A stretch of 64,000 bases of DNA from Albibacterium sp963696875. Lineage in GTDB: Bacteria; Bacteroidota; Bacteroidia; Sphingobacteriales; Sphingobacteriaceae. The stretch lies in contig CAVOLQ010000001.1 in assembly GCA_963696875.1 (NCBI GenBank), forward strand, positions 744,001-808,000. The letters run 5' to 3'. Shown here in pieces: positions 24,794-34,073 of this stretch. How positions within the stretch are numbered: position 1 is the first letter of the stretch; the number at the start of each line of letters is the position of its first letter. Below the pieces are notes generated by a model that searched no databases, was not told the DNA's origin, and saw only the letters and a list, made by a program, of their open reading frames with translations. A program made the translations under genes and the position numbers.

Positions 24794-25381
24794 TTATACG
24801 CCGAATATCCTATCTGCAATAATTTCTTTTCTGATCCTGCTTAAAGAAGTATCGGTGATACCTAAATAGGATGCTATATGCTTTAAAGGTGCATGTTTGA
24901 TAAGTTGGGGGGATTTATCTACCATTTGAATGTACCTTTCTTTGGCAGAAAGAGTGATCATGGCTATGGACTTTTGCTTAAAATCAAATAGTTGCTGAGC
25001 CATCCAAGCTCTGCCCCATTCATTGAAATTAGGAAGCTGATGATAAAGCTCCTGAAAATCGTCGAATTCGATTTTCCAAACAGATATATCTGTAAGAGCT
25101 TGCATGTTTTCTTTTGCAGGCAGCCTATGGAAAAGGGATACGACATCAATAGCAATTTCATTTTCTCCTATAAAACTGGTGGTGATGTCATTTCCATTAA
25201 AATCGATCACATAAGTTCTTGCCAAGCCTGTTTGGATACAGTAATATTCTTTTGCATACTGCCCTTCTGTTGACAAAAAATGCCCTTTCGGTATGCTTAC
25301 CAATTTGTGCTTTTCCGTTATTAGCATTAGCTCTTTCTCTGTCAATAGAGAGCTTTTGTAAAAATGGTTTAGAATATTCAT
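24794..25381 (-). CDS. Crp/Fnr-family regulator
   Basis: A 195-residue regulator with an N-terminal cyclic-nucleotide-binding-like beta-roll (VSIPKGHFLSTEGQYAKEYY, TGLARTYVIDFNGNDITTSF) and a C-terminal HTH ending LKHIASYLGITDTSLSRIRK. It lacks the Arg/Ser pattern of true cAMP binding, as in most Bacteroidota members with unknown ligands. It is convergent with the upstream gene. A second Crp-type regulator lies at 39752. Confidence 0.85.
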   Translation of the reverse strand: MNILNHFYKSSLLTEKELMLITEKHKLVSIPKGHFLSTEGQYAKEYYCIQTGLARTYVIDFNGNDITTSFIGENEIAIDVVSLFHRLPAKENMQALTDISVWKIEFDDFQELYHQLPNFNEWGRAWMAQQLFDFKQKSIAMITLSAKERYIQMVDKSPQLIKHAPLKHIASYLGITDTSLSRIRKEIIADRIFGV

Positions 25382-25589
25382 GTGATAAATTTAAATAAAT
25401 AGTCTATTTACTAAACTACACATTAATAATTAATTATCATATTTTATGTAAATATTGAAATCAAGAGTGTTCGGAAAGAATAAATCGTCGGAATAATTTC
25501 ATTTCTTGCCATAAGGCAAGTTTAATAAAAGAATACTTAGATAGTTTTGCAACAGTATTCCAAACAGCGCATAAATCTAAAAAAGCACA

Positions 25590-25811
25590 ATGGGTTTTTT
25601 AATAAAAGTTTTCAAAACAAATATTGAAGATGAGAAAATAGCTAAAAAAGTTATTGAAAATCTAGGTTATATTTTGCCTCACTGCAAGATAAACTTTGAC
25701 TTAAGCGACTGTGATAATATTTTGAGAATTGAGGCAAAATATCCAAAGGATATAGAAGTACTGAAAAAATATATTAAAAATGAAGGCTTTTTAATGTTTT
25801 TGTTGGATTGA
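25590..25811 (+). CDS. Small ferredoxin-fold protein, HMA-like without CxxC
   Basis: A 73-residue protein (FKTNIEDEKIAKKVIENLGY, then CKINFDLSDCDNILRIEA) with the beta-alpha-beta pattern of heavy-metal-associated domains. It lacks the N-terminal CxxC, so it is unlikely to be a copper chaperone. It stands between a Crp regulator and a DoxX-like gene. No firm function. Confidence 0.6.
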   Translation: MGFLIKVFKTNIEDEKIAKKVIENLGYILPHCKINFDLSDCDNILRIEAKYPKDIEVLKKYIKNEGFLMFLLD

Positions 25812-25898
25812 AAAAACTTGTAAGCATAGTGACCGAGAGTAACGCGCTCATTAATGCAAATAATTATAAACGCTAATTAATAAAAACAATTAATTCTA

Positions 25899-26288
25899 AT
25901 GAAAAAAGTAAAAATTATATTTTGGATTACTACAGGGATATTTTTCCTGTTTCAAGGTGTAATGCCTGCGTTGACAGGTCATACGGAAATGGCAAAAGAA
26001 GGAATCAGGCATTTGGGATATCCTGATTATTTTGGGACCGCACTTGTTGTTTTTAAAGTGATAGGCTCTTTGATCTTGATTGTTCCTATAATTCCTAGTC
26101 GTTTAAAAGAGTGGGCTTATGCAGGCTTTACATTTGACATTGTTTTTGCAATGATTAGTTTATTGGCAGTAGACGGGATAGTAGCATCGTCATTTTCCCC
26201 TCTTATTGTGCTTGGCATATTAATGACATCCTATTTTTACTTTCATAAACTACAATCTGCTAGTTTTAAAATGATGTGGAATCTGTAA
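25899..26288 (+). CDS. DoxX-like membrane protein
   Basis: A 129-residue protein with four transmembrane segments (about 5-22, 47-68, 74-92 and 99-120). It has the DoxX pattern: FFLFQGVMPALTGHTEMAKE and HLGYPDYFGTALVVFKVIGS near the first loop. The family is poorly characterised and is often found near stress or redox genes. It is convergent with the YigZ gene. Confidence 0.8.
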   Translation: MKKVKIIFWITTGIFFLFQGVMPALTGHTEMAKEGIRHLGYPDYFGTALVVFKVIGSLILIVPIIPSRLKEWAYAGFTFDIVFAMISLLAVDGIVASSFSPLIVLGILMTSYFYFHKLQSASFKMMWNL

Positions 26289-26295
26289 ACGAAAC

Positions 26296-26907
26296 TCACT
26301 TCAAATACGTCAATTTGGAGTTTTCTATGCCCTCCATTTTATGGACGACCTGATTGACATGCAGTTTTCGGACGGAAAATGTGATGGAACAGCGGTTGTC
26401 AAAGTCTTGTTTAAGGATTTCTAGGCTTTCTTCTTTGATAATGCGCATGACATCATTCATTTGCAGGTAATCAAAGTCAATTTTATAAACGTCTTCTTGC
26501 GTTTTTTCAATGATTTCGGCGACAGCTATGGCTTCTTGGGTAGCATTTTTGTATGCATTGATTAAACCCGGAATCCCTAATAATGTACCGCCAAAATACC
26601 GCACGACGATGACAATGATATCGGTTAGGTCGTTTGATAGGAGAGTGTTTAGGATCGGACGGCCAGCGGAGCCGGAAGGTTCGCCATCGTCATTCACGCG
26701 TAAGACTGTCCGGTCTGGACCCAATCGATACGCATAGCACCAGTGACGAGCCTTTGGGTGTTCACTTTTTACCGAAGCTAAAAGGTCTTTTAGTTCATTT
26801 TCATCTTGAAAAGGGTAGGCATAGGCGATAAACTTACTTCCTTTATCTCTAAACGTACCTTCTGAGGCCTTTTTTATCGTTTTGTAAGTGTCGTCAAATA
26901 AACTCAT
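26296..26907 (-). CDS. YigZ/IMPACT family protein (UPF0029)
   Basis: A 203-residue protein with the YigZ signature: GSKFIAYAYPFQDENELKDL, HWCYAYRLGP, RVNDDGEPSGSAGRPIL and IIVIVVRYFGGTLLGIPGLI, plus a C-terminal DUF1949-like domain. Related to eukaryotic IMPACT, which modulates the eIF2 kinase GCN2; the bacterial role is unclear. The ATG at 26907 is preferred to the TTG at 26916. It overlaps the upstream transporter by 14 bp and forms an operon with it and ribD. Confidence 0.88.
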   Translation of the reverse strand: MSLFDDTYKTIKKASEGTFRDKGSKFIAYAYPFQDENELKDLLASVKSEHPKARHWCYAYRLGPDRTVLRVNDDGEPSGSAGRPILNTLLSNDLTDIIVIVVRYFGGTLLGIPGLINAYKNATQEAIAVAEIIEKTQEDVYKIDFDYLQMNDVMRIIKEESLEILKQDFDNRCSITFSVRKLHVNQVVHKMEGIENSKLTYLK

Positions 26908-27760
26908 TTCCTGCAATAATTAGAATGGATAGTACAGCGAGCAGTATAGCGATTTTATTTAATTTTGAAAGCTTTTCTCTGAAAACCAGAATTCCTATCA
27001 ATGCTCCCAAAGCGATTACACCAATATTCATTGCCGTAAAGACAACCGACGGATTATCTGGTATCGCTTTATGTGCCTTCATGTAAAATAGAATGTTCCC
27101 AAAATTAAACAAGCCTAAAGAAATTCCCCAAATGGCGGAACCTAAACTAAAGCGCTCTTTTTTACTGATTACTCTTCCGAAAATATAAAGAAAGGAAACG
27201 CTTAAAGCAATAAGGAAGATGAAGAATATGGAAGTGGTATAGGCCGTTTCCAATTGTGCAACTTGCTTAAAGAGAACATCGATGATTCCCATACCGAAAA
27301 AGATAATGAGAGGATAAAGCAAGTATTTATAGCCAGCTTCTTTTTTGCTATCGGCTTTCCAATTAAAGGAACATATTACCGCTGCTATTCCAACAGAAAT
27401 GCCGATAATGGACTGGGTAGTAGGGTTTTCGTGAAAAATAAGGAAAGCCGCAATTAATGGAATTAAAATTGAAATACGCTGTGCAATTTCTGTACGTACT
27501 ATTCCCGTATACCGTATAGAAGCGGCAATGGCCAGGAAAATACTGGGAAGTAAAAGACCTAGAAGGATGTATATTTTCCAGTTTTCGTTATTAATAGCGT
27601 CGATTTCAACTTTAGGCTTGAAGAAAAGATAGTTTAGGATGACCGCTACAGGGTAATTCCAAGCGATCATCTGTGTGACGTTGATGGAATAGCGGCGGGC
27701 AAGTTTGATAATTACAGATACTGTAACGCTGCAAATAACAGAGATGAGTACAAATAGCAT
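26894..27760 (-). CDS. EamA/DMT-family transporter
   Basis: A 288-residue inner-membrane protein with ten predicted hydrophobic helices in two similar halves. Its features match the EamA family (IIKLARRYSINVTQMIAWNY near the start, AHKAIPDNPSVVFTAMNIGV and LVFREKLSKLNKIAILLAVL near the end). It exports small metabolites in known members; the substrate here is unknown. It shares a base with the ribD stop region (27760) and overlaps YigZ. Confidence 0.85.
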   Translation of the reverse strand: MLFVLISVICSVTVSVIIKLARRYSINVTQMIAWNYPVAVILNYLFFKPKVEIDAINNENWKIYILLGLLLPSIFLAIAASIRYTGIVRTEIAQRISILIPLIAAFLIFHENPTTQSIIGISVGIAAVICSFNWKADSKKEAGYKYLLYPLIIFFGMGIIDVLFKQVAQLETAYTTSIFFIFLIALSVSFLYIFGRVISKKERFSLGSAIWGISLGLFNFGNILFYMKAHKAIPDNPSVVFTAMNIGVIALGALIGILVFREKLSKLNKIAILLAVLSILIIAGNEFI

Positions 27761-28803
27761 TAGCGAAAATAAGTAGTAAGTGAATCTTTGCCCAGCGATT
27801 GGCTAAGGCTAGGGGATTTTAATAAAACGGGTGCAGGGATTCCCTTTCCCCATGAGTTTTTGGACTTAAATACACGGGCCTCATCCCATAGATCGGCCTT
27901 AATAAAGAGATCCAAGGTTTTTGCTCCGCCCTCAATAATTACTGATTGTATGTCTAGCAAGTAAAGTTGGTAAGCAATAGTTTCAGCAAGGTAGTAATCG
28001 AAACTTTCTAGAGAAATGTATTTTAAGTTGGGTTTTAATTCTGTTTTTTTAAGGTTTAAAACCACAGTTTCAACCTTTTGATCAAAAAGATGCAGGTTTG
28101 ACGGAAGTTCTAGATTTTTATCCAAGACAATGCGTTTAGGGTTTTTGCCAGGCCATAAACGGGTGGTTAGTTCAGGGTTATCAATCAGTGCAGTATTTTT
28201 TCCCACCAATATTGCATCTTCTTCACTTCGCCAACGATGGGTGAACTGCTTGGCCTGTATACCCGATATCCAATGTTGGGAGCCATCAGCAGGAGCAAAA
28301 TATCCATCGGCTGTTTCCGCCCATTTTAAAATAATATAAGGTCTTTTCTTTTGTATTCTGGTATTAAAACGACGGTTAAGGTGAATGGCTTCCTCTTTTA
28401 AAAGACCTACACTTACTTTAATTCCTGCCGCTTCCAGTCGTTTTACCCCAAGACCGTTTACCTTTTCATTGGGATCTAGGCATGCTATAACCACGTTAGG
28501 GATTCCATGATGAATGATCAGGTCTGAGCAGGCGGGAGTTTTACCGTGGTACGAGCAGGGTTCTAAACTAACATAGATGGTACTTTCTTTTAAACGTTCA
28601 GCGGCATTTTTATGTCTGCTAAAGGCGTCGTTTACAGCATTTACTTCAGCATGAGCCTCTCCAAATTTCTGATGCCAACCTTCGCCAATGATTTCCTCAT
28701 TATGGACAATGACTGCCCCAACCATCGGATTTGGACTAACGGAGCTTATTCCTAATGTCGCTAGCTCTAAGCAGCGTTTCATATATACTTCTTGCATCGG
28801 CAT
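27760..28803 (-). CDS. ribD: Bifunctional riboflavin biosynthesis deaminase/reductase RibD
   Basis: Catalyses two early riboflavin steps: deamination of the pyrimidine and reduction of the ribose side chain. Residues 1-145 are the zinc deaminase with VSPNPMVGAVIV, the HAE motif (GEAHAEVNA) and EPCSYHGKTPACSDLI with its paired Cys. Residues 150-347 are the HTP reductase domain (RPYIILKWAETADGYFAP and IIEGGAKTLDLFI). The gene is divergent from prmC. A TATCTTTG promoter element lies so close (28808-28815) that the transcript may start at or inside the first codon, so the second Met (28797) may be the true start. No FMN riboswitch is seen. Confidence 0.93.
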   Translation of the reverse strand: MPMQEVYMKRCLELATLGISSVSPNPMVGAVIVHNEEIIGEGWHQKFGEAHAEVNAVNDAFSRHKNAAERLKESTIYVSLEPCSYHGKTPACSDLIIHHGIPNVVIACLDPNEKVNGLGVKRLEAAGIKVSVGLLKEEAIHLNRRFNTRIQKKRPYIILKWAETADGYFAPADGSQHWISGIQAKQFTHRWRSEEDAILVGKNTALIDNPELTTRLWPGKNPKRIVLDKNLELPSNLHLFDQKVETVVLNLKKTELKPNLKYISLESFDYYLAETIAYQLYLLDIQSVIIEGGAKTLDLFIKADLWDEARVFKSKNSWGKGIPAPVLLKSPSLSQSLGKDSLTTYFR

Positions 28804-28807
28804 CTTG

Positions 28808-28815
28808 CAAAGATA
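28808..28815 (-). promoter_or_regulatory. -7 promoter element upstream of ribD
   Basis: On the minus strand this reads TATCTTTG, matching TAnnTTTG. It lies five bases before the annotated ribD start, implying a nearly leaderless mRNA or a start at 28797. No clear -33 TTTG was seen. Confidence 0.4.
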
Positions 28816-28863
28816 AGAAAGGATAAATATGTATCTTTATATTTTGTAATTAGCTAATTTTTA

Positions 28864-29715
28864 ATGTTGAAGCAAGTAGAAAAGGAGTTTTCAAAACGTC
28901 TAGTTCATCTTTATGATTCTCAGGAAATTAAGGAGATTTTTCTGTTATGCGCTGGAGAGATTTTGGCTTTATCGAGAACGGAAATCATTCTCCAAAAAAG
29001 TATGGAATTAAATGATGAGGCGAGATCTAGCTTTGATGTGATGCTATCTTCTTTAGAAAAAGGCATTCCCATTCAATACGTATTAGGCTATGCTTGGTTT
29101 TATGGGATGAAGTTGAAAGTAAATGAAGGGGTATTGGTCCCAAGACCAGAGACGGAAGAACTTGTGGCGCTGATTCTAAAGGAAAACCGTAATAGAAGGC
29201 CTAAAATCTTAGATATCGGTACAGGAAGTGGATGTATTCCTATTGCAATTAAGAAGCAACTGCCGCAGTCCGAAGTGTCGGCGCTTGATATTTCTCCTGA
29301 TGCATTAAAGGTTGCGACCATCAATGCGGAGAATGAAAACTGCGCAATTAGGTTTGTGGAAGCAGATATTCTTCATGCTGAACATTTATTTCCTGATCAA
29401 GAATTTGATATTATTGTTAGCAATCCGCCTTACATTACACCTTCAGAAAAGTCAATGATGGCGGTAAATGTATTGGATCATGAACCACATCTTGCTTTAT
29501 TTATACCTGAGGAAAAGCCTTTGTTGTTTTATGAGGCAATCGCTGATTTTGCTAAAATACATTTATGTAAAGGAGGTAAACTGTATTTCGAGATAAATCG
29601 ACGCTTTAGCAAGGAATTAAAAGCACATCTAGTGAAGTTGGGATTTATAGAAGTGAAAATTCATCAAGATATGCATGGTGCGGATCGAATGATAAGTGCT
29701 GGAATACCTAATTAA
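28864..29715 (+). CDS. prmC: Release factor glutamine methyltransferase PrmC (HemK)
   Basis: A 283-residue SAM-dependent enzyme that methylates the Gln of the GGQ motif in release factors RF1 and RF2. The N-terminal helical domain contains LSRTEIILQKSMELND and YVLGYAWFYG. The catalytic domain shows VPRPETEELV, motif I ILDIGTGSGCIPIAIKKQLP and the NPPYI motif at N187-P188-P189-Y190. The sequence is complete and typical in length. It is divergent from ribD and followed by an amidohydrolase gene 47 bp downstream. Confidence 0.93.
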   Translation: MLKQVEKEFSKRLVHLYDSQEIKEIFLLCAGEILALSRTEIILQKSMELNDEARSSFDVMLSSLEKGIPIQYVLGYAWFYGMKLKVNEGVLVPRPETEELVALILKENRNRRPKILDIGTGSGCIPIAIKKQLPQSEVSALDISPDALKVATINAENENCAIRFVEADILHAEHLFPDQEFDIIVSNPPYITPSEKSMMAVNVLDHEPHLALFIPEEKPLLFYEAIADFAKIHLCKGGKLYFEINRRFSKELKAHLVKLGFIEVKIHQDMHGADRMISAGIPN

Positions 29716-29762
29716 TTTTTATTTTTATGAAATTAAACTCATTCTTAACTATCAGAAATAAA

Positions 29763-31415
29763 ATGAATAAATTGATCTATTTTTTTAGTGTTGGCCTGGT
29801 GGCACTTATGCTTAATTCCTGTACCACCAAGAAATCTGCCGATATGATTGTACATAACGGCATTGTTTATACGGTGGATACCTTATTTGCCGTTGCAGAA
29901 GCTTTTGCTATAAAAGATGGAAAGTTTCTAGAAATTGGGAGTGATCAAAACATTTTAAATAATTACGAGGCTAAAAATGTAATAGATGCTGGTGGGAAAG
30001 CGATTTACCCAGGTTTTTATGATGCCCATGCACATTTTTTCGGATTGGGAAATGTTTTAGATGAAGCATCCTTGTTCGGAGCTACCTCTTTTGAGGAAAT
30101 TGTGGACAGATTGAAGGCGTTCCGTAAAGAGAACCCTGACCGTCAATGGTTAATAGGAAGAGGTTGGGACCAAAATTTATGGCCAAATAAAGCTTTCCCA
30201 AATAAAGAGCAGCTAGACAAAGCTTTTCCTGACGTTCCGGTTTATTTAGTTCGGGTGGATGGTCATGCAGCCGTAGTTAATTCAAAAGCCTTTGAAATTG
30301 CAGGAATAAAGACGGCTCGAGAAGTTGAAGGAGGTTTAATGCATGAAGAAGGAGGGAAGCTTACCGGTGTTCTCATCGATAATGCGATGGATTTAATTGG
30401 GAATAGTCTTCCTGAGTCATCCGAGGAAGATTGGAAGCGTATGTTAATTAAAGCTCAAGACTCCTGTTTGTCTGTAGGGCTTACCACCATCGTTGATGCG
30501 GGTTTAGGGCGTAAGCAAATTGATTTTTTGAAAAAACTCTATGGTGAAGGTGTATTGAAAATTAGAGATTACGCCATGGTAGCCTTGAGTCCGGAGAATT
30601 TGGATCATTATTTAAAAGAAGGAATTTATAAAAGTGATAAACTTACTGTACGTTCTTTTAAAGTTATGGGTGATGGCGCATTAGGTTCTCGTGGTGCTTG
30701 TTTATTGGAAAATTATTCAGACGCAAATACAAAAGGGTTTTTATTGAATTCTCCTGAAACTTTAGATGCTTCTATTGGTCGTATTGCTGAAAGTGCTTTT
30801 CAAGCAAATACGCATGCAATAGGGGATTCTGCCAACAGGATCGTATTAGATACCTATGGCAAATATTTGAAGGGGAATAACGACCGCCGTTGGCGAATAG
30901 AGCATGCGCAAGTTATCAACCCTTCTGATTTTTACAAATTCGCTAAATTTTCGATTATTCCCTCTGTACAACCTACACATGCTACTTCTGATATGTATTG
31001 GGCTGAAGCTCGATTAGGGCCAGAGCGGATAAAAGGGGCCTATGCTTATAAGAAATTATTAGATGAATCCGGAATATTGGCTTTAGGAAGTGACTTTCCT
31101 GTAGAACATTTCAATCCCTTATATGGTTTTCATGCGGCGGTTGCTCGCGTAGACGCTAAAGGTTATCCGAAAGGAGGCTTTAATCCAGAGAACGCTATCA
31201 GTAGGATAGATGCATTACGAGGAATGACTATCTGGGCGGCCTTTGCCAGTTTTGAAGAGGATACCCGTGGAAGTATCGAAAAAGGAAAAGCGGCCGACTT
31301 TGTGATTCTAAATGATGACATCATGAAAGCGGATAATGACAAATTGAGAGACATTAAGGTTTTACGCACTGTAATAGATGGAGAGAGTGTTTTTGAAAAC
31401 AATATTTCTGATTGA
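29763..31415 (+). CDS. Lipoprotein amidohydrolase, YtcJ-like
   Basis: A 550-residue metal-dependent hydrolase of the amidohydrolase superfamily. From the ATG at 29763 there is a lipobox (LVALMLNSC, Cys20), then ADMIVHNGIVYTVDTLFAVA, the metal site YPGFYDAHAHFFGLG (DAHAH), a second metal segment RIEHAQVINPSDFYKFAKFS and SDFPVEHFNPLYG. This places it near the YtcJ/LigW-like group acting on amides or esters; the substrate is unknown. A start at 29727 is in frame but would add a non-signal extension. It is followed by tRNA-Lys. Confidence 0.88.
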   Translation: MNKLIYFFSVGLVALMLNSCTTKKSADMIVHNGIVYTVDTLFAVAEAFAIKDGKFLEIGSDQNILNNYEAKNVIDAGGKAIYPGFYDAHAHFFGLGNVLDEASLFGATSFEEIVDRLKAFRKENPDRQWLIGRGWDQNLWPNKAFPNKEQLDKAFPDVPVYLVRVDGHAAVVNSKAFEIAGIKTAREVEGGLMHEEGGKLTGVLIDNAMDLIGNSLPESSEEDWKRMLIKAQDSCLSVGLTTIVDAGLGRKQIDFLKKLYGEGVLKIRDYAMVALSPENLDHYLKEGIYKSDKLTVRSFKVMGDGALGSRGACLLENYSDANTKGFLLNSPETLDASIGRIAESAFQANTHAIGDSANRIVLDTYGKYLKGNNDRRWRIEHAQVINPSDFYKFAKFSIIPSVQPTHATSDMYWAEARLGPERIKGAYAYKKLLDESGILALGSDFPVEHFNPLYGFHAAVARVDAKGYPKGGFNPENAISRIDALRGMTIWAAFASFEEDTRGSIEKGKAADFVILNDDIMKADNDKLRDIKVLRTVIDGESVFENNISD

Positions 31416-31527
31416 GACTTAGAGGGTTAAAGAATAAAGTGAAATTATCTTTAAATATTGTTGGATCGAATGGTTTAGAATTCTATCTTTGCAACACTTT
31501 CAAGAAAAGAAAGGGAAAAAATAACAC

Positions 31528-31600
31528 GATTCCGTAGCTCAGCTGGTAGAGCAATACACTTTTAATGTATGGGTCCTGGGTTCGAATCCCAGCGGGATCA
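31528..31600 (+). tRNA. tRNA-Lys (TTT anticodon)
   Basis: A complete cloverleaf of 73 nt: acceptor GATTCCG with CGGGATC, D arm AGCTCAGCTGGTAGAGC, anticodon stem ATACA/TGTAT around CTTTTAA, and T arm CTGGGTTCGAATCCCAG. CCA is not encoded (the sequence continues CAGAAA after discriminator A). A terminator follows at once, then a split partial copy of the 3' half. Confidence 0.96.
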
Positions 31601-31603
31601 CAG

Positions 31604-31636
31604 AAAAAAGCTTCACAGAAATGTGAGGCTTTTTTT
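31604..31636 (+). terminator. Rho-independent terminator after tRNA-Lys
   Basis: AAAAAAGC with TTCACA pairs with TGTGAG and GCTTTTTT around a GAAA loop, followed by further T residues. Confidence 0.85.
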
Positions 31637-31659
31637 GTTTTAGCCCATTGGGATGAGAA

Positions 31660-31738
31660 CCTGGGTTCGAACTCAGCGAAGCTCTTGGCGGCCTGTGCGA
31701 AAGGGATGTGGGGTGCCAAAAATCCCAGCGGGATCACA
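31660..31738 (+). repeat. Split duplicate of the tRNA-Lys 3' end
   Basis: CCTGGGTTCGAA (31660-31671) and AATCCCAGCGGGATCACA (31721-31738) repeat the T arm and acceptor end of the tRNA, interrupted by about 49 nt. Such 3'-end duplicates are left when integrative elements insert into tRNA genes. Confidence 0.65.
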
Positions 31739-31807
31739 AACGACGCATGTGCCCTGCCATCAAGAACAGAATTACGGTTGCTATAATCTGTTTCATTTTA
31801 TTTCTTG

Positions 31808-32368
31808 TTAAATTGTTTTAAGAATTTTTGCCGGAATGCCTCCTACAATTACATTATCTGGAACGTCTTTAGAGACCACCGCACCAGCTGCTACCACTGA
31901 ATTCTCGCCGACGGTGACGCCTTGCAGAATGGTCACACCGGCACCGATCCACGCATTTTTTTTGATATGGATAGGTTTGGGAATAAGGGATTGCCGTTTT
32001 TCGGTCTCGATGGGATGGCCTTCTGTCAATAAACTAACTTTTGGGGCAATCTGTACGTTATCATCAATAGTGATTCCGCCCATATCCAGGAACACACAAT
32101 CGAAATTGATGAAAACATTTTTACCGATCCGGGTATGCTTGCCGTAGTTGATATATAGAGGCGTAAAAACCGCAACACTTTTGTCGATTTCGCTGCCCGT
32201 GATTTGGCTCAGCAGATTACGGATTTCATCAGGATCGGCAGAACTGTTCATTTTTAGCAGCAGCTTTTGGGTGGCGAATGCCGCCTCGCGCATTTTATAG
32301 GCTTGCGGGTCATTTGCCGGAACGGTTTCTCCGCTTCGGAGCCTTTCAAAAATATTATTGGTTTCCAT
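31808..32368 (-). CDS. Hexapeptide-repeat acetyltransferase
   Basis: A 186-residue enzyme of the maltose/galactoside acetyltransferase group. It has an N-terminal helical part (MRSG-like ERLRSGETVP), hexapeptide coils at about 70-175 (RIGKNVFINFDCVFLDMGGI, VQIAPKVSLLTEGHP with the catalytic His, and WIGAGVTILQGVTVGENSVV) and a closing IVGGIPAKILKTI. It resembles the 13690 acetyltransferase in fold but not closely in sequence. It stands alone; the natural acceptor sugar is unknown. Confidence 0.88.
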   Translation of the reverse strand: METNNIFERLRSGETVPANDPQAYKMREAAFATQKLLLKMNSSADPDEIRNLLSQITGSEIDKSVAVFTPLYINYGKHTRIGKNVFINFDCVFLDMGGITIDDNVQIAPKVSLLTEGHPIETEKRQSLIPKPIHIKKNAWIGAGVTILQGVTVGENSVVAAGAVVSKDVPDNVIVGGIPAKILKTI

Positions 32369-32680
32369 ATCCTTTTGATGTTCTTAAGTTACACTACAAA
32401 TCTATGCACTAAAACACAGACAGGACCTGTTTCACGTCATTAATGTCACATATTACCTATCTTGCAGATTTTTCCGAACTTTCATAATTGACTGATAATA
32501 TTGAAAATAGATTTGAAGGCCTTCTTAAATCGGTTAATAAGGAATTTGGATCATGTATTTTGCGGGCTCACCTCTAGGAATTAGTCTAAAAACATCAGAC
32601 TTGACCTTTTTTTGCCTTTTACATTGTTAAACTCTAAAGAATAAATGAGTTAATCAAATACGAAGCAGTTTCGACCAGCA
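32369..32680. other. Intergenic, possible decayed coding remnant
   Basis: Short plus-strand pieces such as FEGLLKSVNKEFGSCIL in one frame, broken by stops, hint at a decayed gene near 32500. I cannot assign them. No promoter or RNA gene seen. Confidence 0.25.
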
Positions 32681-33178
32681 TTAAGAATTATGCTGAATAT
32701 AGGAATGAGAATAAATCTCAATAAGGTTACCAAAAGGGTCTTCCATATAGACCATTTTGTATGGTTTTTCACCGGAAGGATCCAGCGCCATCACTTCTGT
32801 TTTCTGTTTGCCGCCGAATTGAACAATACGCTCCATGCGCTCTTCAATATTTGGATCTTGGATGCAAAAATGATGTATACTGGTCACAAATGAATTGTTT
32901 TGCGACCTTTCTGTCTGATTATGTTGGAACTGGAACATTTCAAAACCAATGCCATCCGCCGAAACTAAATGAGCAAAAGAAAACTCGCTCCATCCTTTAC
33001 CATAGATTTTGCGTGATATTTCACTCAATCCGCTGGATCCATTTTCTTCGACATGAATAGGTCCGGAAAGGTGATACCATCCCATCGCTGAAGTGAAAAA
33101 TTCAATGGCTTTATTCAGGTCTGGCACAGTAATACCAACATGGGAGAAACAAACGGGATAGGCAGATTTACTGGTCAT
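32681..33178 (-). CDS. VOC-family (glyoxalase-like) protein
   Basis: A 165-residue vicinal-oxygen-chelate protein with two paired beta-alpha-beta-beta-beta units: FSHVGITVPDLNKAIEFFTS (N-terminal His ligand) and VTSIHHFCIQDPNIEERMER, ending EDPFGNLIEIYSH (the usual Glu ligand motif). Metal-dependent lyase or dioxygenase activity is possible but unassigned. It abuts the DUF981-like membrane gene (stop and start 1 bp apart), so they are co-transcribed. Confidence 0.85.
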   Translation of the reverse strand: MTSKSAYPVCFSHVGITVPDLNKAIEFFTSAMGWYHLSGPIHVEENGSSGLSEISRKIYGKGWSEFSFAHLVSADGIGFEMFQFQHNQTERSQNNSFVTSIHHFCIQDPNIEERMERIVQFGGKQKTEVMALDPSGEKPYKMVYMEDPFGNLIEIYSHSYIQHNS

Positions 33179-33179
33179 T

Positions 33180-33899
33180 TTATTTCATGGTATTTAAGAT
33201 TAAACCAATATGCGTGTAATAATTCAAAGCCCCAAAAAGAAGCAAAAAGACGCCTGTGATTTTTAGCACTATGTAGAGTAGTTTGTCTATTGTGCTGATA
33301 CGATAGCTATCTTTCTCCGCTTTATAAAAGAACCTTGCAGTAAAGGCGCTGTTTATACCCACGCCTAAGAAAACTAGAGACATACCCCAGGCTTCAAGCC
33401 ATGGCCACTTGGAAAAATATCCTGAAATAGGTTCTTCTTTTGGAGCAGCAAAAAACTGAAAATCCACTCCAGCAAAAAAAATGGCGGTAAGCATCAACCC
33501 TAGTGCATAAAAAAAAATATTAAGCGAAGAAAAATGAGTGCTGATCAGCTTTAAAGGTGTCTCACTTGTTTTTAGTAATTCCTCATTTTTTGCAAAATAA
33601 TAAGAGACATATAAGAGTAAGGTTCCAAAGGCCAAGCAGGGCTCGCCAAAAATAATATTGTCGTATGGAAATGCTGCACCCAATGGCCAGGTCAGGGTCA
33701 TGTGAGCACCTGTAATAAACAGAATACAGCCAAGAATGCCAAAATTCATACTCCAGCCCTTATAATTAAGTCTTACTTGTTGTACAAGGTTGCGTCCTGT
33801 ATTTGCAATCGAAATTAATGCAACACCTACAGCCAGCGACATAATGGTGTTATAGGTCGGTAAATTTGCCCAGTCTATTACCAGTTTAGTTTCTTCCAT
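33180..33899 (-). CDS. Membrane protein resembling DUF981
   Basis: A 239-residue protein with about six to seven transmembrane segments, starting IDWANLPTYNTIMSLAVGV, with GWSMNFGILGCILFITGAHM and LTWPLGAAFPYDNIIFGEPC in the middle. The YNTIM start and PLG/NI-GEP pattern resemble DUF981 membrane proteins. It precedes the VOC gene with one base between. Role unknown. Confidence 0.6.
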   Translation of the reverse strand: MEETKLVIDWANLPTYNTIMSLAVGVALISIANTGRNLVQQVRLNYKGWSMNFGILGCILFITGAHMTLTWPLGAAFPYDNIIFGEPCLAFGTLLLYVSYYFAKNEELLKTSETPLKLISTHFSSLNIFFYALGLMLTAIFFAGVDFQFFAAPKEEPISGYFSKWPWLEAWGMSLVFLGVGINSAFTARFFYKAEKDSYRISTIDKLLYIVLKITGVFLLLFGALNYYTHIGLILNTMK

Positions 33900-34073
33900 T
33901 CTTATAAATTTTAAAAATCTGATTTAATTATATAATACATTTTCCAACTTAATTTGTTCATAATCTTTACTTTATTATTTTATATTTTATAAAAACTGAA
34001 CCCTTTCTAACCTCCTCCTATTTTTGGGAATATCATAAATTAGAAAAAATCGTTTTATATTCTCTGCTTAAAT

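Noticed and set aside
27760..28863. FMN riboswitch upstream of ribD
   Set aside because: The promoter element lies only a few bases from the start codon, leaving no room for an aptamer.
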